NCBI RefSeq assembly: GCF_004339805.1
Contig: NZ_SLUI01000001.1
Span: forward strand, 372,001-436,000
Reading direction: 5' to 3'
Source of the DNA: Anaerospora hongkongensis
GTDB taxonomy: Bacteria > Bacillota > Negativicutes > Sporomusales > DSM-15969
Length of the DNA: 64,000 bases
Each line of letters starts with the position of its first letter. Positions within the stretch are counted from its first letter, which is position 1. The position numbers were made by a program, and so were the translations under genes. Shown piece after piece: positions 27,129 through 35,985 of this stretch. The notes beneath the pieces were generated by a model that was not told the origin of the DNA, made no database searches, and worked only from the letters and a program-made list of their open reading frames with translations.

Positions 27129-29915
27129 TTACGCTTTAAGAACGCCGGCACAACGTTCACATAAAGTGCCATGCTCAGAGTCTTCACCAATTGTATCACT
27201 GTAAATCCAGCACCGTTCACATTTTTCTCCCTGCGCAGGAGTTACCACTACTGCCAGCGGCAATTCCGCGGAGCGGTAGGCATTGTCCGGAGCCTGCTGC
27301 ACCCCTTGTTTCACATTGGCCTTCGAAACAATGAGAAGTGTAGCAAGTTCTTCACCCAGGGCATTCAGTTGCTCATAAACGTCATCGGAAGCATAGATAG
27401 CAATTGCGGCATCAAGTGAATGTCCGATTACTTTCGTACGGCGAGCCTGCTCCAGCGCCTTGGTTAGCTCACTGCGAACAGTTAATAATTTGTTCCATTT
27501 GTCCTCAAGCTGCTTATCTAAATATTCACTGCGGGCCGCTGGCCAGTCAGCCAATTGAATGCTTTCAGGATTTCCAGCCACTTTCGGCATATGCTGCCAA
27601 ACCTCTTCCGCCGAGAAGGTCAGTACAGGCGAAACAAGCCGCACCAGTGTATCCAGTATCTCGTACATTGCCGTCTGAGCGGCACGCCGCTCGACAGAAT
27701 CGGGTTTAGCCGTATAAACACGGTCTTTGAGAATATCCAGATAAATAGAGCTTAAATCAATTGCACAAAAGTTGTGTACCGTATGATATAAGGTATGGAA
27801 TTCATAGGCATCATACGCCTGTGTTACTTTTTCCCGTACCTGCTCCAGGCGAAGCAGTGCCCACCGGTCAATTTCCAACAGACGATCATAGGAAACCCGG
27901 TCTGTTCCCGGATTAAAATCGGCTAAGTTACCGAGGATATACCGGAAAGTATTGCGGATTTTACGGTACACCTCTGACATTTGTTTCAAAATATCATTGG
28001 AAATACGGATATCCGCCTTGTAATCCGCCGAAGCAACCCACAATCTCAGAATATCTGCTCCGTATTGCTTGATTACATCTTGGGGGTAAATAGTATTCCC
28101 CACGGATTTGGACATTTTGCGGCCTTCACCGTCAACTACGAAGCCATGGGTAAGCACGGCATTGTAAGGCGCACGCCCACGGGTAGCCACTGAAGTTAAG
28201 AGGGAAGACTGGAACCAGCCGCGATGCTGATCACTGCCTTCTAAATACAAATCAGCAGGCCACTTAAGGGCAGGATTGGTTTCCAATACGGCAGCGTGAC
28301 TTGAGCCGCTGTCAAACCAGACATCCATAATATCCGTTTCTTTGCGGAATTCTGTGTGACTGCAATGCGGGCAGCTAAAGCCTGCAGGCAATATTTCCGC
28401 TGCTGATTTGGCCCACCAGGCATCAGAGCCTTCCACTTTAAACAAATCGGAAACGGCCGTTATGGTCGCATCATTGATAATGTGCTCGTTGCATTTTGTG
28501 CAATAGAAAATCGGAATGGGAAGTCCCCACACCCGCTGCCGCGATATGCACCAATCCTGCCGGTCACGAACCATATTCCGGATGCGTTCTTCACCCCACT
28601 CGGGAATCCACTGGACTTCTTCAATTGCCTTCAGCGCAGCATCACGGAAGCCATCGACTGATGCAAACCATTGTTCAGTTGCCCGGTAGATAATCGGATT
28701 TTTGCAGCGCCAGCAGTGAGCATATTGATGCTTGACCGAACCTTTGCCAAGCAGCATAGACCGTTCTGCCAGTTCTTTAATGACCGGAACATTGGCGTCA
28801 TGCACCAAGAGGCCCTCAAATTTGCCGCCTTCAGCGGTGAAGCGTCCCGCATGATCAACCGGATTAATGATCGGCAAGCCGTATTTCATGCCCACTTCAA
28901 AGTCTTCCTGGCCATGTCCGGGGGCAGTGTGCACGCAGCCCGTCCCTTGTTCCAGCGTAACATGATCGCCAAGTACAATAGGAGACTCGCGTTCAATGAA
29001 CGGATGAGAAAAAATCATTCCTTCCAGATCGGCGCCTTTTAGTTTTGCTAGAATTGTATACTCCTCGATCTTCGCCGCCTTCATGACAGACTCCGCCAAA
29101 CCGGCAGCCAGCAGATAGATCTCCTGACCGGCTTGTACCCAGACATACTCCAGCTCGGGATTAACGCAAATCGCAACATTAGCAGGCATTGTCCAGGGGG
29201 TCGTCGTCCAGATTACGGCAAAAACCTGTTCAGGATTCACTCCCACCGGCAAATTGCCTTTGTCATCAATCACTGGAAACTTAACATAGATGGAGTGGGA
29301 CTTTTTCTCAGCATACTCAATTTCGGCTTCAGCCAGGGCAGTCTCACAAGAGGTACACCAATAAACCGACTTAAGTCCTTTATAGATATAGCCCTGTTTA
29401 GCCATTTCACCAAAAACTTTTATTTGTTTGGCTTCATATTCCGGGTACAGCGTGACATAAGGATTTTCCCAATCACCGCTGACACCCAGCCGCTTAAAAT
29501 CTTCCCGCTGCATATCCAGGCATTTCAACGCATACTGTTTGCACTCACGGCGTAAATCCAGCGGATTTAACTCGTGGCGGTTAAGTCCCAGAATCTTGAT
29601 TGCCGCATGCTCGATCGGCAGTCCGTGTGTGTCCCAGCCGGGCACATAGGGCGCTTCGAAGCCCTGAAGCGACTTATACTTAACAATGATATCCTTGAGA
29701 ATTTTATTTAATGCGGTTCCAATATGGATATTTCCATTCGCATAGGGCGGTCCGTCGTGTAGAACAAATTTAGCTTTACCTTGGTTGCGCGCTACTTTCT
29801 TTGCATAAATATTTTCATCAGACCAGTAAGACAGCATTTGCGGTTCCCGTTCAGGCAAATTAGCCCGCATCGGAAACTCAGTCTGGGGCAGATTAAGGGT
29901 TTTACTATAATCCAA
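27129..29915 (-). CDS. ileS: Isoleucyl-tRNA synthetase
   Basis: IleRS charges tRNA-Ile and edits Val-tRNA-Ile. Class I motifs are present: HIGT in PYANGNIHIGTALNKILKD and KMSKS in GRKMSKSVGNT. An editing domain lies between them (VIWTTTPWTMPANVAIC, TAPGHGQEDF). A C-terminal zinc-binding end follows (CERCWIYS and CERCAG). The start is TTG 29915, 6 bp after GGAGGTG, giving 928 residues; the frame can be extended 5 codons but only into the ribosome-binding site. Expression is controlled by a T-box leader. Confidence 0.97.
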   Translation of the reverse strand: MDYSKTLNLPQTEFPMRANLPEREPQMLSYWSDENIYAKKVARNQGKAKFVLHDGPPYANGNIHIGTALNKILKDIIVKYKSLQGFEAPYVPGWDTHGLPIEHAAIKILGLNRHELNPLDLRRECKQYALKCLDMQREDFKRLGVSGDWENPYVTLYPEYEAKQIKVFGEMAKQGYIYKGLKSVYWCTSCETALAEAEIEYAEKKSHSIYVKFPVIDDKGNLPVGVNPEQVFAVIWTTTPWTMPANVAICVNPELEYVWVQAGQEIYLLAAGLAESVMKAAKIEEYTILAKLKGADLEGMIFSHPFIERESPIVLGDHVTLEQGTGCVHTAPGHGQEDFEVGMKYGLPIINPVDHAGRFTAEGGKFEGLLVHDANVPVIKELAERSMLLGKGSVKHQYAHCWRCKNPIIYRATEQWFASVDGFRDAALKAIEEVQWIPEWGEERIRNMVRDRQDWCISRQRVWGLPIPIFYCTKCNEHIINDATITAVSDLFKVEGSDAWWAKSAAEILPAGFSCPHCSHTEFRKETDIMDVWFDSGSSHAAVLETNPALKWPADLYLEGSDQHRGWFQSSLLTSVATRGRAPYNAVLTHGFVVDGEGRKMSKSVGNTIYPQDVIKQYGADILRLWVASADYKADIRISNDILKQMSEVYRKIRNTFRYILGNLADFNPGTDRVSYDRLLEIDRWALLRLEQVREKVTQAYDAYEFHTLYHTVHNFCAIDLSSIYLDILKDRVYTAKPDSVERRAAQTAMYEILDTLVRLVSPVLTFSAEEVWQHMPKVAGNPESIQLADWPAARSEYLDKQLEDKWNKLLTVRSELTKALEQARRTKVIGHSLDAAIAIYASDDVYEQLNALGEELATLLIVSKANVKQGVQQAPDNAYRSAELPLAVVVTPAQGEKCERCWIYSDTIGEDSEHGTLCERCAGVLKA

Positions 29916-30181
29916 AAAAGACACCTCCAAAATAAATACCTCTCATCCCTAGTAAGGGACGAGAGGTTTGTTCCCGTGGTACCACCCTAATGACAAAAGT
30001 CACTCGTGTAACGGATAACGGTCGTTACCGGCAAAGCCTGGCTGCCGAATTTGCAGTTCAGCTTGCAGTTCAGGAGTGATATTCGCTGCAAACGTTCACC
30101 GGACTTCCACCAAATCTCCGGCTCGCTGTAGAACAGATATTGTAACTACTGGCTCCCTCATAACTCTTCGTTGCTATACTC
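29916..30181 (-). ncRNA. T-box riboswitch leader of ileS (isoleucine specifier)
   Basis: The leader contains the T-box sequence AGGGTGGTACCACGG (29974-29988 and flank), whose UGGU can pair with the ACCA end of uncharged tRNA-Ile. In the stem I region, GAATATCAC holds an AUC isoleucine codon at 30078-30080 as the likely specifier. A terminator hairpin with a T-rich tail lies between the T-box and the ileS start. Uncharged tRNA-Ile would favour the antiterminator and allow transcription of ileS. Confidence 0.93.
29927..29966 (-). terminator. T-box regulated terminator of ileS
   Basis: The minus-strand stem CCTCTCGTCCCT / AGGGATGAGAGG is followed by TATTTATTTT. It is mutually exclusive with the T-box antiterminator just upstream. 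Confidence 0.88.
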
Positions 30182-30187
30182 TTATTT

Positions 30188-30216
30188 ATTATACTGAGCC
30201 AGATAAAGGAAGTCAA
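30188..30216 (-). promoter_or_regulatory. Sigma-A promoter of ileS
   Basis: TTGACT (30211-30216), a 17 bp spacer and TATAAT (30188-30193) lie on the minus strand, 10 bp after the divIVA stop, at the head of the T-box leader. Confidence 0.9.
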
Positions 30217-30226
30217 ATCGAGTCCG

Positions 30227-30679
30227 TCAATTTTCCTCTTCCTGACTTGTCTTCAGCATTTCCATCTGCGCTTGTATCAGCGTCAGCATACGTGTTCTAT
30301 ACACACTGGTTTGCTTCTTTAAGTCATCGTATTCGCTAAGAGCACGCCGTACTTTAAGAGTCGCCTCATCTACCAGCTTTTGCGCCCTGATTTCGCCTTC
30401 CTTCATCAGCAGCTCGCTTTCTTTCTTGGCATTGAGCTTGACTTCTTCAGCAGTTTCCTGGGCAATAACCAGCGTATTATGCAAGGTATTCTCCATGTGC
30501 TGATAATGTTCCAGTTTGCTGTTAATCCGCTCCAACGTTTCCTTCAATTCCATATTGTCGCGGTACAACTGCTCATAATCTTTTATAACACGATCTAGAA
30601 ATTCATCGACTTCTTCTTCACTGTAACCCCGGAAACTGCGCTTAAACTCTTTATTATGGATATCTAAAGGTGTTAGCAT
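30227..30679 (-). CDS. divIVA: DivIVA cell-division / polar organising protein
   Basis: DivIVA recognises curved membrane and recruits pole and septum proteins. In spore formers it also anchors chromosome origins. The 150 residues carry the conserved N-terminal membrane-binding domain (LTPLDIHNKEFKRSFRGYSEEEVDEFLDRV) and then a long coiled coil. The ATG follows GGCAGGAGAA. It lies in the usual place after ylmH and before ileS. Confidence 0.95.
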   Translation of the reverse strand: MLTPLDIHNKEFKRSFRGYSEEEVDEFLDRVIKDYEQLYRDNMELKETLERINSKLEHYQHMENTLHNTLVIAQETAEEVKLNAKKESELLMKEGEIRAQKLVDEATLKVRRALSEYDDLKKQTSVYRTRMLTLIQAQMEMLKTSQEEEN

Positions 30680-30705
30680 TTCTCCTGCCTCCCCTGCATG
30701 CTGAC

Positions 30706-31491
30706 TTACAAAAATCGCCTCAATAAGAGGCTGATCCTGCCTTTACGAGTCTGTCCGATAATTTCGCATACTTCTACCCGGCCTCGCCCCCGCATAGAAA
30801 TGATGTCACCTGCTTTAACCGTTTGCGACGCGCTTTTCGCTTGCTGCCAATTGACCTTCACCTTGTCTGCCTCTATTTCCGAAGTCATTTTAGTACGCGA
30901 AATGCCAAACCCGACTGCTGCGACCGTATCGAGCCTGAGAGAAGCTACCGTTGACCGGATCTCTTTCATCTTCTCTTCACGCGGTTCAATAGCCGTTAGT
31001 TCAACTACCTGTATACTTACAGGCGCAGCAGCTACTTTCAGTAAATTCTGGGTGATATAGGTCGCTATTGTTGTATCGGCAATAATATGGCAGCTATCAC
31101 CTTTTAAAATAATATCGCCAAACAGTTCTCTTTTTACGCCCAGACTCATGAGTGCCCCTAATATATCCCTGTGCCCGAGCTGGTGATGCCGGCCGTCCCA
31201 GGTAACAGCCAGGGCAGTGATGGCAAAATCTATCCTGCCGGGAAAATCAGGCTCGGCAAAAACGACACGTACCCTTTCTGCTCCGTTATATCCACCCTCG
31301 CTCTGTAAAGCAAGTCCCGGATAATGGGCAGCAATCGTTTCGGCAATACTATAACCATAAGGATCAAGAAATTCGCTAACCCGGTATTTCCGGCTGCGAA
31401 GGGCATTATCGGCCAGATCAATCAGCTTTGCAGCCAGTTCTGCATCACCGCTGGAGCGATAATATCGGATAATCTTTTCTCTTTCGCTCAC
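30706..31491 (-). CDS. ylmH: YlmH family S4-domain RNA-binding protein
   Basis: YlmH is an S4 RNA-binding protein; in B. subtilis and S. pneumoniae it is implicated in ribosome function and division. The 261 residues comprise an N-terminal region with LDPYGYSIAETIA, a central domain with HRDILGALMSLGVKRE and GDIILKGDSCHI, and a C-terminal S4 domain (about 185-245: VAAVGFGISRTKM, GDIISMRGRGRVEV). GTG 31491 overlaps the proC stop by 4 bp. It sits between proC and divIVA. Confidence 0.93.
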   Translation of the reverse strand: MSEREKIIRYYRSSGDAELAAKLIDLADNALRSRKYRVSEFLDPYGYSIAETIAAHYPGLALQSEGGYNGAERVRVVFAEPDFPGRIDFAITALAVTWDGRHHQLGHRDILGALMSLGVKRELFGDIILKGDSCHIIADTTIATYITQNLLKVAAAPVSIQVVELTAIEPREEKMKEIRSTVASLRLDTVAAVGFGISRTKMTSEIEADKVKVNWQQAKSASQTVKAGDIISMRGRGRVEVCEIIGQTRKGRISLLLRRFL

Positions 31492-32303
31492 TTACGTTTC
31501 CCCATTTCACGAGACCTTTCACAAGCAACAGCTACAGCATCACTGAGTGCAGCCCTTACTCCCCGTTGTTCCATCACATGAATGCCGGCTATTGTCGTTC
31601 CTCCGGGAGACGTGACGGCATCGCGCAATTTGGCAGGATGCTCCCCTGTTTCCAACACCATTTTCGCAGCACCCAGCAATGTCTGCGCGGCTAACAGGAT
31701 CGACATCTGCCGCGGCAGTCCTACTCTTACGCCAGCATCTGCCAGTGCATCAATCAATACAAAGGCATAGCCCGGTCCACTGCCGGAGAGTCCCGTTACG
31801 GCATCCATTAACTCTTCACCAGCCATAACCGTCTTGCCAACGGCATTAAATAAAGCTGCCGCCTTCTCCCCATGCTCCGAACAGGAGCGGCTGCCGAGCG
31901 CAAGCACTGACATCCCTTCACCAACTGCCACAGGCGTATTGGGCATAACCCGGATAATCGGATTATTGGGTAGTTTTTCCTCCAATGCGGCCAGCCGGAC
32001 TCCGGCTGCTACGGAAACGACAATTGTCTGCGGTAAGATAGCCTTGGCAATTGTGGTTAATAAAGGTTCTACGACATTTGGTTTTACAGTTAGAAATAAA
32101 ATATCGGCTTTCGCCGCAAGCAGCTGGCTATCGGCAATGGCTGTCACCCCATAAGAAGCCTCTAAGAATGCACGCCTGTTCTCATTAACATCATTCACCA
32201 GAATTTGCGCCGGCTGTAACAAACCTGCCTGCAAAATCCCGCGAATTAACGCTTCGGCAATTGCACCACCGCCGATAAATCCAACGTATTGATTAGTAAA
32301 CAT
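31488..32303 (-). CDS. proC: Pyrroline-5-carboxylate reductase
   Basis: ProC performs the last step of proline synthesis, NAD(P)H-dependent reduction of pyrroline-5-carboxylate. The 271 residues begin with a Rossmann motif (GFIGGGAIAEALIRGI), then VVSVAAGVRLAALE, RVMPNTPVAVGEG, GLSGSGPGYAF and TSPGGTTIAGI. The ATG follows AGGAGGTC. It occupies the place of ylmG in the B. subtilis ylm cluster and is coupled to ylmH by a 4 bp overlap. Confidence 0.96.
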   Translation of the reverse strand: MFTNQYVGFIGGGAIAEALIRGILQAGLLQPAQILVNDVNENRRAFLEASYGVTAIADSQLLAAKADILFLTVKPNVVEPLLTTIAKAILPQTIVVSVAAGVRLAALEEKLPNNPIIRVMPNTPVAVGEGMSVLALGSRSCSEHGEKAAALFNAVGKTVMAGEELMDAVTGLSGSGPGYAFVLIDALADAGVRVGLPRQMSILLAAQTLLGAAKMVLETGEHPAKLRDAVTSPGGTTIAGIHVMEQRGVRAALSDAVAVACERSREMGKRK

Positions 32304-32322
32304 ATGACCTCCTGAGCATCAC

Positions 32323-32769
32323 TTACGGTTTGTTAATCCATGGCAAGAAAGCCTTGTCCACTCCCTCTTCACGTGAACTATAAGCTACGTCCACATTATT
32401 AGGAGCACATAGGAAAATATCATGCCCAATTTTTTGGATATTTCCTCCTAAAGCATAGGTTGTCCCACTTATGAAATCAATCATGCGTTTCGCTACATCT
32501 TTGTCTGTGTTTTCAAAGTTCACCACAACAGGTTTTCTGTTTTTTAAATGATCAGCCACATGCTGGGCATCATCGAAGGAAAAGGGCTCCACGACCATTA
32601 CTTTGATTTGCTTTTGCTGCTGAGCTGTCGGCAAATTCACAATATTGCTTGCAGCTGACTTTTTCAGTTTATTTTCCGCCGCCGGCTCATCCACAGGTTT
32701 TGTTTTTTCTTCTTCTACTTCCGTTTCAAATAAGCCAATACTTCCCCAGACTTTTTCCATAAATTTCAT
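32323..32769 (-). CDS. sepF: Cell division protein SepF
   Basis: SepF tethers FtsZ to the membrane and shapes the septum. The 148 residues have an amphipathic N-terminal helix (MKFMEKVWGSIGLF), an acidic linker and the conserved core (VMVVEPFSFDDAQHVADHL, PVVVNFENTDKDVAKRMIDF, GTTYALGG). The C terminus after residue 120 is longer than in B. subtilis. A strong GGGAGG lies upstream. It sits between yggS and proC. Confidence 0.96.
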   Translation of the reverse strand: MKFMEKVWGSIGLFETEVEEEKTKPVDEPAAENKLKKSAASNIVNLPTAQQQKQIKVMVVEPFSFDDAQHVADHLKNRKPVVVNFENTDKDVAKRMIDFISGTTYALGGNIQKIGHDIFLCAPNNVDVAYSSREEGVDKAFLPWINKP

Positions 32770-32786
32770 AGTCTTTCCTCCCTCTG

Positions 32787-33482
32787 CTATTGACGTGAAC
32801 CAAAAATTCCTGTACCGATGCGAACAAGGTTTGCACCTTCTTCGATAGCAATCTGAAAATCATGGGTCATCCCCATGGACAGCCATTGAATGCTCGTGTT
32901 CGGCAGCCGGGCTTCCCGCAACTGTAAAAACAGGTTGTTCATTTCCCGGAAGACCGGTCGAACCGATTCCGTATTCTCATAAAAAGGAGCGATTGTCATC
33001 AGACCGCAAAGCTGCACATGTTCAAGTCCGATAACAAAATTCACCAGTGACGGAAGCTGATCCGGAGCAATGCCAAACTTCGTCTCCTCACCAGCCACAT
33101 TGACTTGGAGTAAAATATCCTGCCTTTTACCGCACTTTGCAGCAACACGATCTATTTCCAAGGCTAATTTCTCATTATCAACTGAATGAATCAGATCAAA
33201 GGCCGGTACTGCCTGCCGCGCCTTATTGGTCTGCAAATGGCCGATAAGGTGCCACTCCAGCTCACGCCCTAAGACAGGCTGCTTTGCTAACGCTTCCTGT
33301 ACCCGGTTTTCACCAACTGCGTTAATTCCGGCATCAATTGCTGTTTGAATCATTTCAGGTGCATGATTTTTTGTAACGGCAACCAGTTTAACTGCCCTTA
33401 TCTCTAAATTCCGCTGCTGCCGAATTAGACTGGCTTGTTCCATATTCTGCTTGATTTGGGCAATATGTTGGGCAATAGACAT
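32787..33482 (-). CDS. ylmE: YggS-family PLP-binding protein (PLP homeostasis)
   Basis: YggS/YlmE proteins bind pyridoxal 5'-phosphate on a conserved lysine and help keep vitamin B6 and amino-acid pools balanced; no enzyme activity is established. The 231 residues form an alanine-racemase-like TIM barrel. The PLP lysine lies in KLVAVTKNHAPEMI, with GENRVQEA, WHLIGHLQTNKA, LSMGMTHDFQIAI and VRIGTGIFGSR further on. The ATG follows GGAGGG. It is the first gene after the phoU terminator. Confidence 0.95.
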   Translation of the reverse strand: MSIAQHIAQIKQNMEQASLIRQQRNLEIRAVKLVAVTKNHAPEMIQTAIDAGINAVGENRVQEALAKQPVLGRELEWHLIGHLQTNKARQAVPAFDLIHSVDNEKLALEIDRVAAKCGKRQDILLQVNVAGEETKFGIAPDQLPSLVNFVIGLEHVQLCGLMTIAPFYENTESVRPVFREMNNLFLQLREARLPNTSIQWLSMGMTHDFQIAIEEGANLVRIGTGIFGSRQ

Positions 33483-33575
33483 GGCAATCCCTCCATCTTA
33501 TGGAATATTCGCCTATAAACAAAATTTTCCTCTCAGACTAATTACCCAACATGAAATAATTATCAGTCAATAGTA

Positions 33576-33616
33576 TAAAAACAGCACTGCCGCTTTTTAA
33601 ACCGGCAGTGCTGCTT
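33576..33616 (-). terminator. Rho-independent terminator after phoU
   Basis: The minus-strand stem GCAGCACTGCCG / CGGCAGTGCTG with a 10-base loop is followed by TTTTTATAC. It isolates pstB-phoU from yggS. Confidence 0.92.
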
Positions 33617-33620
33617 TATG

Positions 33621-34277
33621 CTATTTGGTTCGAAGGCGTTGACCAGTTGCCAAATAAATAATCCATTCCGCAATGTTTGTGGCATGATCGGCAACCCGTT
33701 CCAGGTAACGGGCAACAAAGATTAATTGGGTTGCCTGGCTGATTGTTCGTGGATCTTCAAACATATAGGTGAGCAGCTCCCGAAACACCTGCTGGTACAG
33801 GTAATCGACTTCATCATCGGCATGGCACACTGCTTCGGCCAACTGCGTATCCAGATTGACATAAGCGCGTAAAGCGTCGTTCAGCATCTTTTGCGCCATT
33901 TCCGCCATGCGGGGAATATCGACTAAGGGCTTTAACAACGGCTGATTTGCAATTCTGAGCGTTACATTGGCGATATCATAAGCATGGTCTCCCATACGCT
34001 CCAGATCAGTAGCGATTTTCATTCCCGTGCCGATAACCCTGAGATCACGGGCTAAAGGCTGCTGACGTGCAATGAGTACCATACAGTGATCTTCGATATC
34101 GATTTCCATTTTGTCGATGATGTCATCATTGGCAATGACCTTGCGGGCCAGCTCCTCGTTTTGTTTTGCGAGGGACTGAACCGCATCACTAATAGCAGCA
34201 GAAACGGCTTCACCCATTTTGAGAATTTCGCCCCGCAAGCCTTCCAGCTCTTGATCATAATTATGTCTAGTCGTCAT
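33621..34277 (-). CDS. phoU: Phosphate signalling protein PhoU
   Basis: PhoU links the Pst phosphate transporter to the sensor kinase and damps Pho signalling. The 218 residues form two three-helix repeats with the conserved metal-binding motifs (DLERMGDHAYDIAN near 95 and YLERVADHATNIAEW near 195). The ATG follows AGGGGGA. It follows pstB by 15 bp and ends at a terminator. Confidence 0.96.
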   Translation of the reverse strand: MTTRHNYDQELEGLRGEILKMGEAVSAAISDAVQSLAKQNEELARKVIANDDIIDKMEIDIEDHCMVLIARQQPLARDLRVIGTGMKIATDLERMGDHAYDIANVTLRIANQPLLKPLVDIPRMAEMAQKMLNDALRAYVNLDTQLAEAVCHADDEVDYLYQQVFRELLTYMFEDPRTISQATQLIFVARYLERVADHATNIAEWIIYLATGQRLRTK

Positions 34278-34292
34278 ACTATTTCCCCCTGT

Positions 34293-35048
34293 CTAACCAA
34301 AGCGGCCCGTAATATAATCTTCTGTTCGTTGATCCTGAGGTCTCGTAAAAATAGCATCTGTTTTATCGTGCTCTACTAACTCACCATTCAGAAAAAAAGC
34401 TGTATAGTCAGATACCCGTGCCGCTTGCTGCATGTTATGCGTAACCATAACAATGGTATATTTGCTCTTCAGTTCGGTCACTAACTCTTCGATTTTCATC
34501 GTCGATATCGGATCCAGTGCCGAACAAGGCTCATCCATAAGCAAGACTTCCGGTTCCACTGCCAGCAGCCTGGCAATACACAACCGCTGCTGCTGTCCCC
34601 CTGATAATCCCATCGCCGAACTATGAAGACGATCTTTTACTTCCCCCCATAGTGCAGCGCCGGTAAGGCTTTTTTCCACAATATCATCAAGAACCGCTTT
34701 GCTGCTTGTGCCATGTATGCGTGGCCCGTAGGCAATATTATCATAAATAGACATTGGAAAGGGATTAGGCCGCTGAAAAACCATACCAATTCTTTTGCGT
34801 AACATGACCACATCAATATTAGGATGATAAATATTTACGCCGTCAATAAAAATCTCGCCTTCAATTTTTACATTATCGATCAAATCATTCATCCGGTTAA
34901 TCGTCTTGATAAAGGTCGATTTCCCGCACCCCGACGGACCAATCAGCGCTAAGACGCTGTTCTGCACAACATTCATCGAGATCTTTTTTAATGCCAGTGA
35001 ATCACCATAATATAATTTCAATTTATTTACTTGAATTTTATATTCCAT
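34293..35048 (-). CDS. pstB: Phosphate ABC transporter ATP-binding protein PstB
   Basis: PstB is the ATPase of the high-affinity phosphate importer. Walker [10 protein letters not shown] is at residues 37-45, the signature LSGGQQQR and Walker B VLLMDEP follow, with [14 protein letters not shown] after. The 251 residues are normal. The membrane and binding subunits pstS, pstC and pstA are absent here and must be elsewhere. The upstream region carries a PHO box. The ATG follows GGGAGGG. Confidence 0.96.
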   Translation of the reverse strand: MEYKIQVNKLKLYYGDSLALKKISMNVVQNSVLALIGPSGCGKSTFIKTINRMNDLIDNVKIEGEIFIDGVNIYHPNIDVVMLRKRIGMVFQRPNPFPMSIYDNIAYGPRIHGTSSKAVLDDIVEKSLTGAALWGEVKDRLHSSAMGLSGGQQQRLCIARLLAVEPEVLLMDEPCSALDPISTMKIEELVTELKSKYTIVMVTHNMQQAARVSDYTAFFLNGELVEHDKTDAIFTRPQDQRTEDYITGRFG

Positions 35049-35093
35049 ATTTTTACCCTCCCTAGGGAATCGCTATTGCACCATTACCATTGC

Positions 35094-35147
35094 AATATAC
35101 CATACTCCCGTAAGAGCATTGTTAATTCTATGTTAATTTTGCATTAA
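35094..35147 (-). promoter_or_regulatory. PHO box and -10 of the pstB-phoU promoter
   Basis: On the coding (minus) strand four hexamers recur exactly every 11 bp: TTAATG (35142-35147), TTAACA (35131-35136), TTAACA (35120-35125) and CTTACG (35109-35114). A -10 TATATT (35094-35099) follows after 9 bp. This is the architecture of a PhoP-activated promoter (TT[ACT]A[CT]A repeats with 5 bp gaps). No sigma-A -35 is visible, as expected for activation by PhoP. Confidence 0.8.
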
Positions 35148-35171
35148 GATTTGTCCTGGTATTTCGGAATA

Positions 35172-35203
35172 TAAAAAATTCCCCAGATTAAAATCTGGGG
35201 AAG
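35172..35203 (-). terminator. Rho-independent terminator after the PhoP/PhoB-type regulator
   Basis: The minus-strand stem TTCCCCAGATT-TTAA-TCTGGGGAA is followed by TTTTTTAT. It ends the transcript before the pstB promoter. Confidence 0.92.
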
Positions 35204-35278
35204 ATATCGCCTGCCAATTAAAGTAAGCAGCGCTTTTCTATTTGCTTCTTTCATTCTCGATGTGACGGTTTTATTTAG

Positions 35279-35971
35279 TTAAATATCACGAAACCGGTAG
35301 CCAACTCCACGCACGGTTTCAATGGCATCGGCAATTTCCGTATCTTGTGCCAGCTTGGCCCGCAAATGACGAACATGCACATCAACCGTACGGGTATCAC
35401 CGAAATATTCATAGCCCCAGATTTTTTCCAATAATTGATCACGTGTAAAAACTTTGCCCACATTCGTGGAAAGCAGTTTAATCAGTTCATATTCCTTAGG
35501 CGTCAATTCAAGCTTTTCTTTCCCCAAATAGGCCTCATAGCGACTGAAGTTTAACCGCAGTTCCCCAATTACCATTTCCCCTACCTGTGAAGTATCCTTA
35601 TGGCTTCGCCGCAAAACAGCCTTTACTCTGGCAGTCAGTTCACGCGTGCTGAACGGTTTGGTTAAATAGTCATCGGCGCCTAATTCCAGACCGATGACTT
35701 TGTCAATCTCCTCACTCTTCGCTGTCAGCATAATGATTGGAATCGCCGCCGTTTCCCTTCTGCCCTTTAAAGAACGGCAAACCTCGAGGCCGTCCAAGCC
35801 GGGCAGCATCAAATCGAGAATAACCAAATCCGGTTTTTCTGTACGGACCATTTTTACCGCCGCATGGCCATCGCCTGCTTCCGAAACTTCAAAGCCTTCC
35901 TTCATTAAATTGAACTTTACCAATTCACGGATATGCAATTCATCATCTACAACCAGAATCTTATCAGGCAT
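35279..35971 (-). CDS. OmpR-family response regulator, PhoP/PhoB type
   Basis: This is a two-component DNA-binding regulator, probably controlling phosphate-starvation genes. The receiver domain has phosphoacceptor D53 in LVILDLMLPGLDG and the conserved Lys in MLTAKSEE. A winged-helix DNA-binding domain occupies residues 130-230 (LELTPKEYELIKLLSTN, RTVDVHVRHLRAKL, RGVGYRFRD). The 230 residues are usual. No sensor kinase gene is adjacent. Its position next to pstB-phoU and the PHO box supports PhoP/PhoB, but the specific name is inferred. It follows pgeF by 14 bp. Confidence 0.88.
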   Translation of the reverse strand: MPDKILVVDDELHIRELVKFNLMKEGFEVSEAGDGHAAVKMVRTEKPDLVILDLMLPGLDGLEVCRSLKGRRETAAIPIIMLTAKSEEIDKVIGLELGADDYLTKPFSTRELTARVKAVLRRSHKDTSQVGEMVIGELRLNFSRYEAYLGKEKLELTPKEYELIKLLSTNVGKVFTRDQLLEKIWGYEYFGDTRTVDVHVRHLRAKLAQDTEIADAIETVRGVGYRFRDI

Positions 35972-35985
35972 TGTCTTCTCTCCCT

